A stretch of 64,000 bases of DNA, taken from assembly GCA_964592755.1 (NCBI GenBank), contig CAZQFS010000001.1, positions 1-64,000 on the forward strand, in the 5' to 3' direction. This stretch comes from CAZQFS01 sp964592755. Lineage in GTDB: Bacteria; Hydrothermota; Tepidihabitantia; Tepidihabitantales; Tepidihabitantaceae. This document shows, one piece after another, positions 36,787 through 45,868 of the stretch. The position numbers were made by a program, and so were the translations under genes. The notes under the pieces were generated by a model. The model saw only the letters and a list, made by a program, of their open reading frames with translations. It did no database searches and had not been told where the DNA came from. The stretch's first letter is position 1. Every line of letters begins with the position of its first letter.

Positions 36787-38897
36787 TCTCTCTCCTTGAC
36801 GCAATCTACCTTGACCTCGGCCCTGAACACAGTTCGCTCGGGTGCCCTGGCACCGGACTCCACCGTCAGGTTGCCACCCAGCCATTTCATGATCTGCTTG
36901 GACACGAACATGCCGATGCCCGAACCCTTCTTGGCCACACTGCCGGCGTTGGAGCCTTGGGTCCCGGCTTTGAAAATGTACTCGCGCTCGCCTTCCGGTA
37001 CGCCAACTCCAACGTTGCTGACCGTGAACCAGAGCGTCATGCTGGTCTGGGTGATGTCCTTGAAGCCGGCGCTGATGACGACAGGCTGGCTAATGATAGT
37101 TGAGTACTTGATGGCATTGTCCAGCATGTTCAGTAGCACCTGGCCAATGAACCCCTTGTCGATGTAGAAAGGCCTTGGAGTAGCTGCAATCTGGTTCTTG
37201 TAGTCTATCCAGATGCCTCGGGCGTTGGCATGGCGCGTCAGCAGGTTCGCCTTGCCGACCACCACGTCCTGGTAGAAATTCTCAATGCGGTCCCGGCGCG
37301 GCCTCTTCAGCCTCCCGCCGATAGCCAGCTTGTTGGCAATCATAACCTTCTCGCGCAGCGCCCCAAGCAACTCCAGTTCCTCGATCATGCTGTTCAGGTA
37401 GCCCACGCGTGTGTTTGGGTCGTTGACGCTCAGCTTCAGGAGCTTGCCCTTCTGGGCCAGACTGTCTGTGGCCATCGCCAGTTCGTGACCGACCTGGGTC
37501 AGAATGAAATTGACCTGTTTGAGCGCCTCCTGATGACGCTGCTCCTGAATCAGGCTTAACTGCAGACGACCGAGCGCGCGCAGAGCATACTCGGAGACCG
37601 ACTGCTTGCCGAGATACGTGTTGCCTCTGATGTGACGGTTGACCAGCATGAGAACCGACTTGCCGGTGATGGGAACGAGGACGACAACCTCGGGTGACAT
37701 CTCGCCGACCCGCAACAGACCGAGCACCCGCGCGAACACTTCGGCCTGGACTTCTGACTGAGGAACGTTCGTCACTGCGGCCGGGAACAGCATCCTGACC
37801 TCGGCGTCTCGGAGCGGCACCGAATCGGCTGCGGCCCCAGTCTCGGGCGGAGTCGGAAGGGGAGCTGCTTCCTCGTTCCTTGCCGCGCCGACCAGCACCG
37901 CCTTGTGGGAACAGCCGTCAACCAGCCCGGTTTCCTCCAACTCGAGCCATAGGCCGTACTGGAACATGAAGTAGGATGCTGTTCTTTCGACAATTACGCG
38001 TGTACGCTTGCGCGTTTCCTCGCTGCCCGGCCTAACCAGGGACGCGCTGTACAGGGCCTCGACCTCTCGCGTGAAGCGCGCGTCCCGTTCGTGCCTCTCG
38101 AGGAGGTAGTGGTCCTGGGCAAACCGGGACATCGTGTCTACCACTTCCTGCAGACGTGACTTGCTTTCCTCCCATCTCGCGTGCGTGCATAGCATCTCCG
38201 TGATTCTCTCTACGCCGTATTGCTCAACATAGTGCGGGAAGTACGCTCGAACGTACTCCTCGGGCGACTGCTCGTCGTAGTCATCACCCGGGATCCACCG
38301 CGCCGAGAAGGCCAAGGCGACGGCCCGGTCGTTGACGAACACCGGCTTCACCAGGTGTCTGCGCTCCTTGACTGCCCAGCACGCGGGCTCGTCCATACTC
38401 CGGAAGATCGGGTCATCGCGATAGCGGCCGATATACTTTGCGGCCGCAGCCGCCGCGATTGTCCTGCAGCGTTCCAGTTTGTCCGGGTCGCTCCAAGCCT
38501 CGGAGCAGCAACGAGGCGGCTTGGTGCTCGGCAGCATATGGGCGACATCGCCGTCTCTCTTCTCAACCAGGGTAATCGGCATCTTGATCGCCGTACCCAG
38601 TCCATCTTGGATAATCATCGCCACCTGAGCCGCCAGTGAGTCTTCAAACAGGCCGGTGAGGCTGGTAAGCAGTATCGGCGGCACCTTCTCGTACGACCAG
38701 CCGAGCAGGAAACCACCATTACAGGCCACAAATCGAGGCGTCTTAGTGGTAGGCTGCGCGGCCAGGAACTCGGCCGCGTCCTCAGCCGGACCCGGGTGAA
38801 GGTGGGCGGTGAAATTGCACGCCGGGCACGTAACGGTCTGCCCGGTCGCAATCTCGATGAGTGACTTGCAGTCATTGTTGAGGCATTTGCAGGTCAT
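36783..38897 (-). CDS. Soluble PocR-like sensor histidine kinase
   Basis: This 704-residue kinase lacks membrane segments. An N-terminal zinc-ribbon-like part (CKCLNNDCKSL, VTCPACNF) is followed by a region with CCSEAWSDPDKLERCRTI that resembles PocR sensory domains. A GAF-like middle comes next, then a DHp helix (FILTQVGHELAMATDSL, candidate His near residue 469). The ATPase domain has an N box (NMLDNAIKYS near 594) and GSGIGMFVSKQIMKWLGG. It would sense a cytoplasmic ligand and phosphorylate the coupled receiver. Its place between defence modules is unusual for a metabolic sensor. Confidence 0.82.
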   Translation of the reverse strand: MTCKCLNNDCKSLIEIATGQTVTCPACNFTAHLHPGPAEDAAEFLAAQPTTKTPRFVACNGGFLLGWSYEKVPPILLTSLTGLFEDSLAAQVAMIIQDGLGTAIKMPITLVEKRDGDVAHMLPSTKPPRCCSEAWSDPDKLERCRTIAAAAAAKYIGRYRDDPIFRSMDEPACWAVKERRHLVKPVFVNDRAVALAFSARWIPGDDYDEQSPEEYVRAYFPHYVEQYGVERITEMLCTHARWEESKSRLQEVVDTMSRFAQDHYLLERHERDARFTREVEALYSASLVRPGSEETRKRTRVIVERTASYFMFQYGLWLELEETGLVDGCSHKAVLVGAARNEEAAPLPTPPETGAAADSVPLRDAEVRMLFPAAVTNVPQSEVQAEVFARVLGLLRVGEMSPEVVVLVPITGKSVLMLVNRHIRGNTYLGKQSVSEYALRALGRLQLSLIQEQRHQEALKQVNFILTQVGHELAMATDSLAQKGKLLKLSVNDPNTRVGYLNSMIEELELLGALREKVMIANKLAIGGRLKRPRRDRIENFYQDVVVGKANLLTRHANARGIWIDYKNQIAATPRPFYIDKGFIGQVLLNMLDNAIKYSTIISQPVVISAGFKDITQTSMTLWFTVSNVGVGVPEGEREYIFKAGTQGSNAGSVAKKGSGIGMFVSKQIMKWLGGNLTVESGARAPERTVFRAEVKVDCVKERE

Positions 38898-39039
38898 TGT
38901 ACGACCTTCCCCTTTCCATCCGGCAGATGCCGGCGCAGGTCCGACGGGCCACGGGCGCCCAGCGACGATTCGTTCAGATGATACGCTGCCTGCTCATGAT
39001 GCAACATCAAGCCTCTTCTGCCGCACGCGCGGACATAGG

Positions 39040-39068
39040 ATCATAGTCCCGTGGCCACGGCGTGTCAA
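39040..39068 (-). promoter_or_regulatory. Promoter of the histidine kinase/response regulator operon
   Basis: Minus-strand TTGACA (39068-39063), 17 bases, TATGAT (39045-39040), a near-perfect sigma70 site. The leader of about 135 bases ends in GGGGAAGG before the ATG. Confidence 0.7.
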
Positions 39069-39081
39069 ACCGACCGCGGCT

Positions 39082-39456
39082 TCACTCGACGATTTCGGGC
39101 CGCGCCACGCCGAACAGTTCGTCGCATATGGTCCACATCACCTTGTCGTCCAGGCCGCGCGCCTGCCAGCGGCTCACCAGTCCGACTACCAACTCCTCCC
39201 TGGTCTTGAACTGATGCGCCCGGCAGGCCTTGTCCACCTGGAACGAAAAGGCGATGTAGTAGCAGTAGAGCAACGGGCTGATGCCCAGACGCTGCAACAG
39301 GCGCTTTGCCTCTCCGGCCACGGCGTTGTTGTGGGCCTGGGCGATTCGGTAGCGTTGCACCTGCTCGAGCCCGGTCCCGCTCCGCGCCCGCGGGGACCGA
39401 CCGGTCACGAGCGCGATACCATACCGGTAGCTCGATTCACTTGGACGTCTCGCCAT
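39082..39456 (-). CDS. Island small-protein family, type B (copy 2)
   Basis: This 124-residue protein aligns with the gene at 21557-21934 over the C-terminal 70 residues (LGISPLLYCYYIAFSFQVDK, VSRWQARGLDDKVMW, CDELFGVA). AGGTGAAGG lies directly before the ATG, and the gene overlaps the type A gene by 20 bases. Function is unknown. Confidence 0.75.
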   Translation of the reverse strand: MARRPSESSYRYGIALVTGRSPRARSGTGLEQVQRYRIAQAHNNAVAGEAKRLLQRLGISPLLYCYYIAFSFQVDKACRAHQFKTREELVVGLVSRWQARGLDDKVMWTICDELFGVARPEIVE

Positions 39457-39844
39457 CCTTCACCTTCCTCTCCGTGCGGCGATGCACTTCCTCGAGCTGA
39501 ACTGCTCGGGTCTTGAGTTCCCGATAGCAGGCGCACATGATGCGCTGGAGCAAGACCGAGTCCAGACCGTACGACCCCCATTTTCGCACGACCTGGTCCA
39601 GTTGCTCGTGCAGGCTTCCGCCGCAGAACTTCCGGAACACGCGGGCGAGCTCCGACGTGTACCACAGGTACTGGGTGTAGGGCACAAGCGGGACCCCGGC
39701 CGCGTTCAGAATCGGCTTGGCCACACTCTCGAACAGCTTCCGGTATCCTGCCGGGTTCATGCCGGCATTGCTCCTGAACCAGGGCTTCTCCTTGAGTTCA
39801 AGGAACATCTGCGCGGCCTCGGACGTGAAGGTTATTTCAGGCAC
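39437..39844 (-). CDS. Island small-protein family, type A (copy 2)
   Basis: This 135-residue protein starts at GTG with AGGAGG five bases upstream. It aligns with the gene at 21124-21486: QYLWYTSELARVFRKF, then VVRKWGSYGLDS and ACYRELKTR. The C-terminus is extended by a charged helix (LEEVHRRTERKVKDGE). The A-then-B order is the same as at 21 kb, so the pair behaves as a two-gene cassette. Confidence 0.78.
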   Translation of the reverse strand: MPEITFTSEAAQMFLELKEKPWFRSNAGMNPAGYRKLFESVAKPILNAAGVPLVPYTQYLWYTSELARVFRKFCGGSLHEQLDQVVRKWGSYGLDSVLLQRIMCACYRELKTRAVQLEEVHRRTERKVKDGETSK

Positions 39845-40070
39845 TTCCGCCTCCTGGCGTTTGGTAGCTTAGCTTGGCTTCAAAGGGCCATATCGGGGCC
39901 ATACCTATAGTGCGAACTTCCCTCCCTTTCCGTCCGCCCGATTTCACGCTTCCCGGCTTCCCCGCCGGTCCCGGCTCTGGTTTCTGCAATCTGGTATCTG
40001 GCTTCTCCTGAGTCACCCTCCCCTTTCCCCCTGGCCATCCCTCACACCGTACCCTTCGCGGTCTGACTGA

Positions 40071-40310
40071 GCGTCCAGTCGAGCGCCCGGATACCCGCCA
40101 AGCAAGGCGTCTCGGCGACCGTAGTATCAACCCTCCAGGCAACCGCCAACTCAGGCGTGCCACAGAGCGCGTGGTCCAGGGTTTGGCCAAGCGTTCCTGT
40201 GAGCGCCAGGTCATGCGCTCCGACGAGCGCTGTCCTGAGCGTGCCGACTAGGGTCAGGTCAAGCGTCCGCCAAAGCGCCGCACAGGGCATCTGGCCACGC
40301 GTGTCACCCA
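40071..40310 (+). repeat. Degenerate 12-bp tandem array upstream of hsdR
   Basis: GCG triplets recur at exact multiples of 12 bases (40071, 40083, 40107, 40155, 40167, 40191, 40203, 40215, 40227, 40239, 40263, 40275, 40299), 13 of 20 possible positions, with no phase slip over 229 bp. The minus strand reads tetrads such as TLVG, ALVG, ALTG and ALCG, but I see no convincing gene. The rest of the 39845-40320 spacer is unassigned. Confidence 0.7.
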
Positions 40311-40320
40311 CGGTATCAAC

Positions 40321-40349
40321 TTGACTCAGCCTCGATTTCCGGCTATAAC
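40321..40349 (+). promoter_or_regulatory. hsdR promoter, predicted leaderless
   Basis: TTGACT (40321-40326), 17 bases, TATAAC (40344-40349), then five bases to the GTG start at 40355. Confidence 0.75.
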
Positions 40350-40354
40350 TGCCC

Positions 40355-43283
40355 GTGCCGGGGAACCCCAACCCATCCGTGCCGCCTGATGAGCTGGGCC
40401 CTGAAGCTCAGGCGCACGAGATAATCAAAAAGAAGTTGGTCGCGGCTGGCTGGGCCATCCAGCACTACCGCAGCATGAACATCTCTGCCGCGCGTGGCGT
40501 CGCCGTGCGCGAGTTCTCTTTGAAGCCCGGTCACGGCGAGGCGGACTACCTTCTCTACGTTGACCAGAAGGCCGTCGGCGTAATCGAAGCCAAGCCCGTC
40601 GGGCACACACTCTCGGGAGTTGAACCGCAGTCGCAGCGCTACGCCGAAGGACTGCCCGACGGACTGCCGGCCCACTTCAGGCCCCTGCCGTTTCTCTGCT
40701 TGTCAACCGGCATCGAGACGAAGCTGACGAACCTGCTCGAAGAGGACGCCCGCAGCCGAGACGTGTTCAGCTTCCTCCGGCCCGAGACAATCGCGGACAT
40801 ATGCCGTGACGGCGCAAACCAACTCCGCAACAACGTCCGCCACATGCCCCCGCTTGACGAACGCGGGCTGTGGAAGGCGCAGATTAGGGCAATCCGCAGG
40901 CTGGAGGAATCGCTGGCGCACGGCCGTCCGCGTGCGCTCATACAAATGGCCACCGGCTCTGGCAAGACCTTCATGGCGGCGAATGCTGCGTACCGTCTCA
41001 TCAAGCACGGCAATGCCCGGCGTGTGCTCTTCCTCGTGGACCGCCGCAACCTGGGCGAGCAGACCGAGACCGAGTTCAAGAACATGGTGCCGCCCGACGA
41101 CCCACGCCTGCTTGGCAACATCTACAACATCCACCGCCTCACCAAGAACTACATCAACGCGTCAGACCGTATCGTCATCACGACCATTCAACGCGTATAC
41201 TCGATGCTCAAAGGCGAAGAGGAGTTCGACGAAGCCCGCGAGGATGAGTCGTCTTATGCTATGGCGGCCAGCCTGTTCAAGGAGCCGATGCCCGTGGAGT
41301 ACAGCCCGAAGCTGCCGCCCGAGACGTTCGACATCATCGTCGTAGACGAATGCCACCGGTCAATCTACGGACTCTGGCGCCAGGTGCTCGAGTACTTCGA
41401 CGCTTTCATCATCGGCCTGACTGCCACGCCCACGAAGCAAACCGTCGGCTTCTTCAACCAGAATCTGGTGATGACCTACGGCCATCGTCAGGCCGTGGCC
41501 GACGAGGTCAACGTCCCCAGCGACGTGTACCGCGTCCGCACCCGGATTACCGAGCAGGGGTCTTCCGTGGAAGCCGGCCTGTACGTGGACAAGCGCGACC
41601 GTCTGACCCGCAGGAGGCGGGCCGAACTGCTGGACGACGACTTGACCTACACCGGCGACCAACTCGACCGAGACATTGTGGCCCCGGACCAGATTCGCAC
41701 CGTTATCAAGGCGTTTCGGGNNNNNNNNNNTCCAGGGGGAGCGGCGGGTCTGGACCTATCGCGCGTTTCGGGAGCAAGTCCTGCCCGAGGCCTATCCCGA
41801 GCGTGAACACGTGCCAAAGACCCTCATCTTCGCCAAGGACGACTCCCATGCCGAGGACATCGTCGGCATCGTGCGTGAGGAGTTCGGCAAAGGCGACGAC
41901 TTCTGCCAGAAAATCACCTATCGCACCGGCTTCATACGCGTGCCCCTCCCCGGGCATGAGTCCGAACCCAACCCGCCACATACCTGGGAGAAGGTGTCGA
42001 ACGTCTCCGGTGCTGATGTTCTGCGCGTCTTCCGCACGTCCTTCAACCCGCGCATAGCTGTGACCGTAGACATGATTGCCACCGGCACCGACGTGAAGGC
42101 GATAGAGGTCCTGGTCTTCATGCGCAACGTCATGTCCGCCGGGTTCTTTGAGCAGATGAAAGGCCGTGGCGTCAGGGTGATGGACCCTGAGAAACTCAAG
42201 GCCGTTACCCCGGACGCCATCATCAAAGACCGCTTCATCATCGTGGACGCAGTCGGCGTCTGCGAGCGAGACAAGACTGAAACCACGCCACTGGAACGCC
42301 GGCCCAACGTCTCGCTCAGGAAGCTGCTTGCCTTCGTCGCTGCCGGCGGGACCGAAGAGGACGCCCTCACATCACTTGCCGGCCGGCTGATGCGACTGGA
42401 CCGGAAGCTGGTTCCAGAACACAAGGATGAACTCCGCAAGCTGGCCGACGGCAGGAGCCTGTCGGACCTTGCCGGTGCGCTCGTTCGCGCCACCGACCCG
42501 GATGAACAAGAGGCTGCCGCCCGAGCCAACGCCGGGCTTTTGCCAGACCGGCAGCCGACCGAGGAACAGGTAGCCAAGGCCACAAGCGAACTGATGCAGG
42601 CGGCGGCAAAGCCCTTTCACGACCCCAAGCTAAGACAACGGCTCGTCGAACTCCACCAGGAATCCGAGCAGGTGATAGACATTGTCTCCGGTGATGAACT
42701 GCTCTCCTCGCAACTGGCCAAGGACACCGCGGAACGCGCCGGTGAGGTCGTGCGCGACTTCCGCGCGTGGATTGAGAAGAACAAGGACGAGATAGAGGCG
42801 TTGCAGGTGCTCTACTCCGGCCGGTACGCCAGCCGGCTCAAGCTCAGCGCCGTGAAAGACCTCGCCCGACAGCTCAAGAACCCTCCGCTAAGCACCAACC
42901 CTTCCGAGGTCTGGCATGCCTTTGAGCTCGTCGAGGGCCGCAAACCCGGCGGGTCCAGAGTTCGGCAGGCCGCCGACTTGATACGGCTCGTGCGCCATGC
43001 GCTGGAGCCGTCTGAACCGCTGGCGGCGTTCGCTGAGACCGTGGCAGAGAGGTACAAGGCCTGGCTTGCCGCGCAGGACATGGCAGGTGTGGAGTTCAAC
43101 GACCAGCAACGGGAATGGCTGGATAAGATAGCCGAACACATCGGCAACAGCGTGACCTTCGAGGAAGAGGACTTCGACTACGGCTGGTTCGCCCAGCACG
43201 GGCGCCTCGGCAGAGCCAGCCAGCTCTTCGGCTCAAGGCTGAACGACCTGATTGCCAGCCTGAACGATGAACTGGCCGCATGA
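40355..43283 (+). CDS. hsdR: Type I restriction enzyme R subunit (interrupted by assembly gap)
   Basis: This is the DNA translocase and nuclease subunit of a type I restriction system. The N-terminal nuclease region (GEADYLLYVDQKAVGVIEAK, residues ~60-85) holds the D...ExK motif. Helicase motifs follow: MATGSGKTFMAANAAY (near 197), DECHRSIYG (near 331), LTATPT, then KTLIFAKDDSHAEDIV and VDMIATGTDVKAIE. Ten N at 41721-41730 put the two halves in different frames. Joining base 41720 to 41773 restores the frame and the usual spacing. The C-terminus LFGSRLNDLIASLNDELAA is typical. Start at GTG fits the leaderless promoter. Confidence 0.9.
41711..41772 (+). repeat. 10-bp direct repeat bracketing the gap in hsdR
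   Basis: GCGTTTCGGG occurs at 41711-41720, ending exactly where the N run begins, and again at 41763-41772. Between them lie the gap and 32 bases that do not fit HsdR. It is either a target-site duplication around an unresolved insertion or an assembly artefact. Confidence 0.75.
41721..41730. other. Assembly gap (10 N)
   Basis: A run of ten unknown bases inside hsdR, the only one in the window. Its true length is unknown. Confidence 0.99.
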
Positions 43284-43364
43284 TTGACACGCCCGGTTCG
43301 TGCATGACCAGCAGTCAACCGGCTGCGGTTAAGAAGCGGCCACCAGATTGATGCGCTCGAGTGT

Positions 43365-43416
43365 ATACCAATTTGTCATCACCTCGCTTGACTATATGCC
43401 ATTTTGGCATTATCAT
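43365..43416 (+). promoter_or_regulatory. Promoter with two operators for the XRE-ImmA gene, predicted leaderless
   Basis: TTGACT (43388-43393), 17 bases, TATCAT (43411-43416), then five bases to ATG 43422. The spacer between the boxes is filled by a perfect palindrome ATGCCA-TTT-TGGCAT (43396-43410). A weaker copy, ATACCA-ATT-TGTCAT, lies 31 bases upstream (43365-43379). Their position predicts repression by the XRE protein encoded next. Confidence 0.75.
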
Positions 43417-43421
43417 GTTCC

Positions 43422-44594
43422 ATGAGAGGACGAGATACCGTGACCGCTAAGTCCGGCATTTCCAGGGCCATAGCCGCGCGTCTGGCCCACGCCCGAACCG
43501 AGGCCGGCCTGACCCTGCGCGCCGCAGCCAAGGAGCTCGGTTTCGACAGCTACCAGACTCTCTCGAAAATCGAGAAGGGAGAACGTCCGGTTCGCGCGAC
43601 CGAACTCGTGAGTATCGCCCAGCTGTACCAGCGCAGCGTCGGCTACTTCCTTGCTTCAGAGGCTCCTGTCGCCCGTCCGGCCGTGCTCTGGCGCGGCCGG
43701 GCCGACTCCCCGACCCGTCTCAAGGTCGAACATCGGTTCCTGCAGTACTGCGAAGACTACGCCCGGCTGGAAGAGCTTGCGGGTCACTCCGCGCCGCGGT
43801 TTCCTCTGAAGTGGCCCGAACGTGTCGAAAGCTTCGGCCAAGCGGAAAGGGCAGCGCAGGCGACCTCGGCGCAGATGGGGCTCGGGCCGTGTCCTGGACC
43901 GAGTCTTTCAGATGTGCTAGAGGACAGGTTCGGCGTCAAGGTCTTGATCACCGACACCGAGGGGGCCGGTTCGGCCGCCTCGGTCATGGATTCCTTCGGC
44001 GCAGGGATACTCATCAACCGTCATGAAGCCCCGTGGCGTATGAACTTCAGCCTGGCGCACGAACTCTTCCATCTTGTTACCTGGGGTATGTTCGAGCCAT
44101 CTGAGATACACTGCGGCAACGCGAAGACGGCCCCGGAGAGATTCGCCGACCGCTTCGCGGCGGTGTTGCTGCTGCCGGACACCGCGGTGCGAAGGGAATT
44201 CGAGTCAAGGGTCAAGGACAAGGCGCTCTCCTACATAGACTGCCTGGCGATGGCCCGCGAATTCGGTGTGTCAATCGACGCTATGGTCTGGCGGCTGGCG
44301 TCACTTCGGCTGGTGGACCGGAAGTCCGCCGAAGCAGCCCTCAAGTCGGATAAGTTGCGCGAGTTGAGCAAGACTGAACGACGGGAGGACTGGGCTGACG
44401 AACGGGTCCACTCGGGACGCTCGCGCCGCTTCACGGCCCTGGCAATCGAATGCCTTCTGTCCGGACACGTCTCCCGGGGCAGATTCTCCGAGTTGACGGG
44501 CATCAGTCGCGGCAGCATCGACGCCTTCCTCAAGCTATCCGGGTACGACCCCGCGGGTGACTACGTTGGCGAAATCAGCACTAGTACTGCTTGA
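43422..44594 (+). CDS. XRE-family regulator with ImmA/IrrE metallopeptidase domain
   Basis: This 390-residue protein has an N-terminal helix-turn-helix (RLAHARTEAGLTLRAAAKEL, then SYQTLSKIEKGERP) and a COG2856 peptidase domain with the HExxH zinc motif AHELFHLVTW near residue 212. Such proteins often control or cleave a partner repressor and can act as antitoxins. The palindromes in its promoter suggest autorepression. ATG at 43422 is chosen because it lies five bases after the -10 box. Its 3' end overlaps the PIN gene by 38 bases. Confidence 0.85.
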   Translation: MRGRDTVTAKSGISRAIAARLAHARTEAGLTLRAAAKELGFDSYQTLSKIEKGERPVRATELVSIAQLYQRSVGYFLASEAPVARPAVLWRGRADSPTRLKVEHRFLQYCEDYARLEELAGHSAPRFPLKWPERVESFGQAERAAQATSAQMGLGPCPGPSLSDVLEDRFGVKVLITDTEGAGSAASVMDSFGAGILINRHEAPWRMNFSLAHELFHLVTWGMFEPSEIHCGNAKTAPERFADRFAAVLLLPDTAVRREFESRVKDKALSYIDCLAMAREFGVSIDAMVWRLASLRLVDRKSAEAALKSDKLRELSKTERREDWADERVHSGRSRRFTALAIECLLSGHVSRGRFSELTGISRGSIDAFLKLSGYDPAGDYVGEISTSTA

Positions 44595-45093
44595 TGCTGA
44601 TGTGGTCATTGAGGCCTTCCGGCTCGGCATCTGGGCTCATCTTGTCACCAAGGCCGACATCTACGTAGCTGCAACCGTGGCCGAGGAGGCGATGCATTAC
44701 TTCGACCCGGCGACGGGCCAGAGGCGTTACATTGACCTGGCTGCCGAGGTCGGCGGAAAGAGAATCACCATCCTCAACGGCGACGCGACCGAGATGGCGC
44801 GCGTGCAGGCCGCCTGCCGTCGGCACTGGGTGGACCTGGACACAGGAGAACTCGAGTCGATTGCGATTGTGGCCACAGGGTCGTATAGCTTCTGCACTGC
44901 CGACCGTGCCGCGGCCGAGGCCATGGCCCTGCTCGACATGCAGGGCCGAGCCATATCGCTCGAGGAATTCGTCCGCAGGCACGGAATCGCGTCGAGAATC
45001 AGCATGAAGCCCTACTACTCTGCAGCGACGATGACCAGGTGGCTCAAAGAAGGCGGCATCCTGAAGGCGCAGACGTTCAGGACGAAGCGTTGA
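44557..45093 (+). CDS. PIN-like nuclease paired with XRE-ImmA protein
   Basis: This 178-residue protein starts at GTG 44557 (or TTG 44566) inside the preceding gene. It has PIN-fold acidic residues: LVLLDADVVIEAFRLGIW at the start, TGELESIAIVATGSYSFCTA (Glu and Asp nearby) and a D-R-A-A segment (TADRAAAEAMALL). It is likely a toxin-type RNase whose control lies with the overlapping regulator. It sits between hsdR and the rest of the restriction operon. Confidence 0.7.
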   Translation: MTTLAKSALVLLDADVVIEAFRLGIWAHLVTKADIYVAATVAEEAMHYFDPATGQRRYIDLAAEVGGKRITILNGDATEMARVQAACRRHWVDLDTGELESIAIVATGSYSFCTADRAAAEAMALLDMQGRAISLEEFVRRHGIASRISMKPYYSAATMTRWLKEGGILKAQTFRTKR

Positions 45094-45173
45094 TAGCGCA
45101 GAGCGTCACGTCGCTCTTCGGCTCCGAGTTCTACGAGCTGATGGCCAGCATGCCCGAGACACTGGCCGCATGA
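45090..45173 (+). pseudogene. hsdR C-terminal remnant
   Basis: The plus-strand frame reads SLFGSEFYELMASMPETLAA and TGA, matching the end of HsdR at 43.2 kb (QLFGSRLNDLIASLNDELAA). No HsdR body precedes it. The TGA overlaps the ATG of the next gene (ATGA), as an intact hsdR would. It marks the far edge of the inserted XRE-ImmA/PIN cassette. Confidence 0.65.
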
Positions 45174-45868
45174 GCGTCACGCTGGAGTTCAAGACAGTCG
45201 CCTACGACTCGGTTGCACTCCCTTTGGGGTTCCCCGACATTCACACGTCCGACGCCATAACTGCGCAGCAGGAGGCTGCCGTGGTGCAGTGGCTACTCGG
45301 CCGCAGCCCGGCCAAGGGACTTGTCATGTCTGAACTGAAACTGAGCGAAGACGTGTCCTTCTGGCCGGCAGTGGCTGAGCCCGTAACAGACCTGCACCGA
45401 AAGCCCGGTGACGTAGACGCGCTACTGTGCGGAAGGGACAGTCCGCACACAGCGACCGCAGTTGAAGCGAAATGCGTGAAGGTCGTCGCGGTGGCCGTTG
45501 GGCAGGACCGTGTGAACCGGCTTGGCAAACTCTCGAAAGCGGTCCAGCAGGTGAACGGCCTCCGGGACATGGGCTTCCACGAATCGTATCTTGCGGTCCT
45601 GTGTCTCGTGGACGCGCAGGAGCGGCTCGAGCCAAACACCGTGTTCCGCGAGATGTCGCCCAAAACCCTTTCGCGTGTATACGACTTTCCCTGTCGTGAT
45701 GACCTGCACCGAGAGGTCGGGTTTCTGATAGTCGAGATAGCCCAGCCTACTGCCAAGGGCTTCAACCGAATGGCCAACATCAATGTATGCCGCGTCCAAG
45801 CCGCCATAGCGCAAGACCAACCTATAGAATTGACCAACCGCATTGCGGAGTACGTCAAGTATCACTGA
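45170..45868 (+). CDS. PD-(D/E)XK nuclease-like protein of the restriction operon
   Basis: This 232-residue protein is not a named family member that I recognise. The segment GDVDALLCGRDSPHTATAVE followed by AKCVKV has the spacing of a PD-(D/E)XK active site (Asp near 82, then E-A-K). It is soluble. Start at ATG 45170 is fixed by overlap with the hsdR-like tail. The gene overlaps hsdS by 26 bases, so it is part of the operon and could be an accessory nuclease or specificity partner. Confidence 0.6.
   Translation: MSVTLEFKTVAYDSVALPLGFPDIHTSDAITAQQEAAVVQWLLGRSPAKGLVMSELKLSEDVSFWPAVAEPVTDLHRKPGDVDALLCGRDSPHTATAVEAKCVKVVAVAVGQDRVNRLGKLSKAVQQVNGLRDMGFHESYLAVLCLVDAQERLEPNTVFREMSPKTLSRVYDFPCRDDLHREVGFLIVEIAQPTAKGFNRMANINVCRVQAAIAQDQPIELTNRIAEYVKYH

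Noticed and set aside
36367..38897. Detocs-type phage defence system
   Set aside because: No third gene with a nucleosidase effector is attached to the kinase and receiver genes.
40071..40310. CRISPR array
   Set aside because: The unit is 12 bp and degenerate with no conserved direct repeats or spacers, and no cas gene is present in the window.
40042..40371. 109-codon minus-strand frame across the 12-bp array
   Set aside because: It consists only of the periodic tetrads, overlaps the hsdR promoter and start, and has no Shine-Dalgarno. It is described as a repeat instead of a gene.
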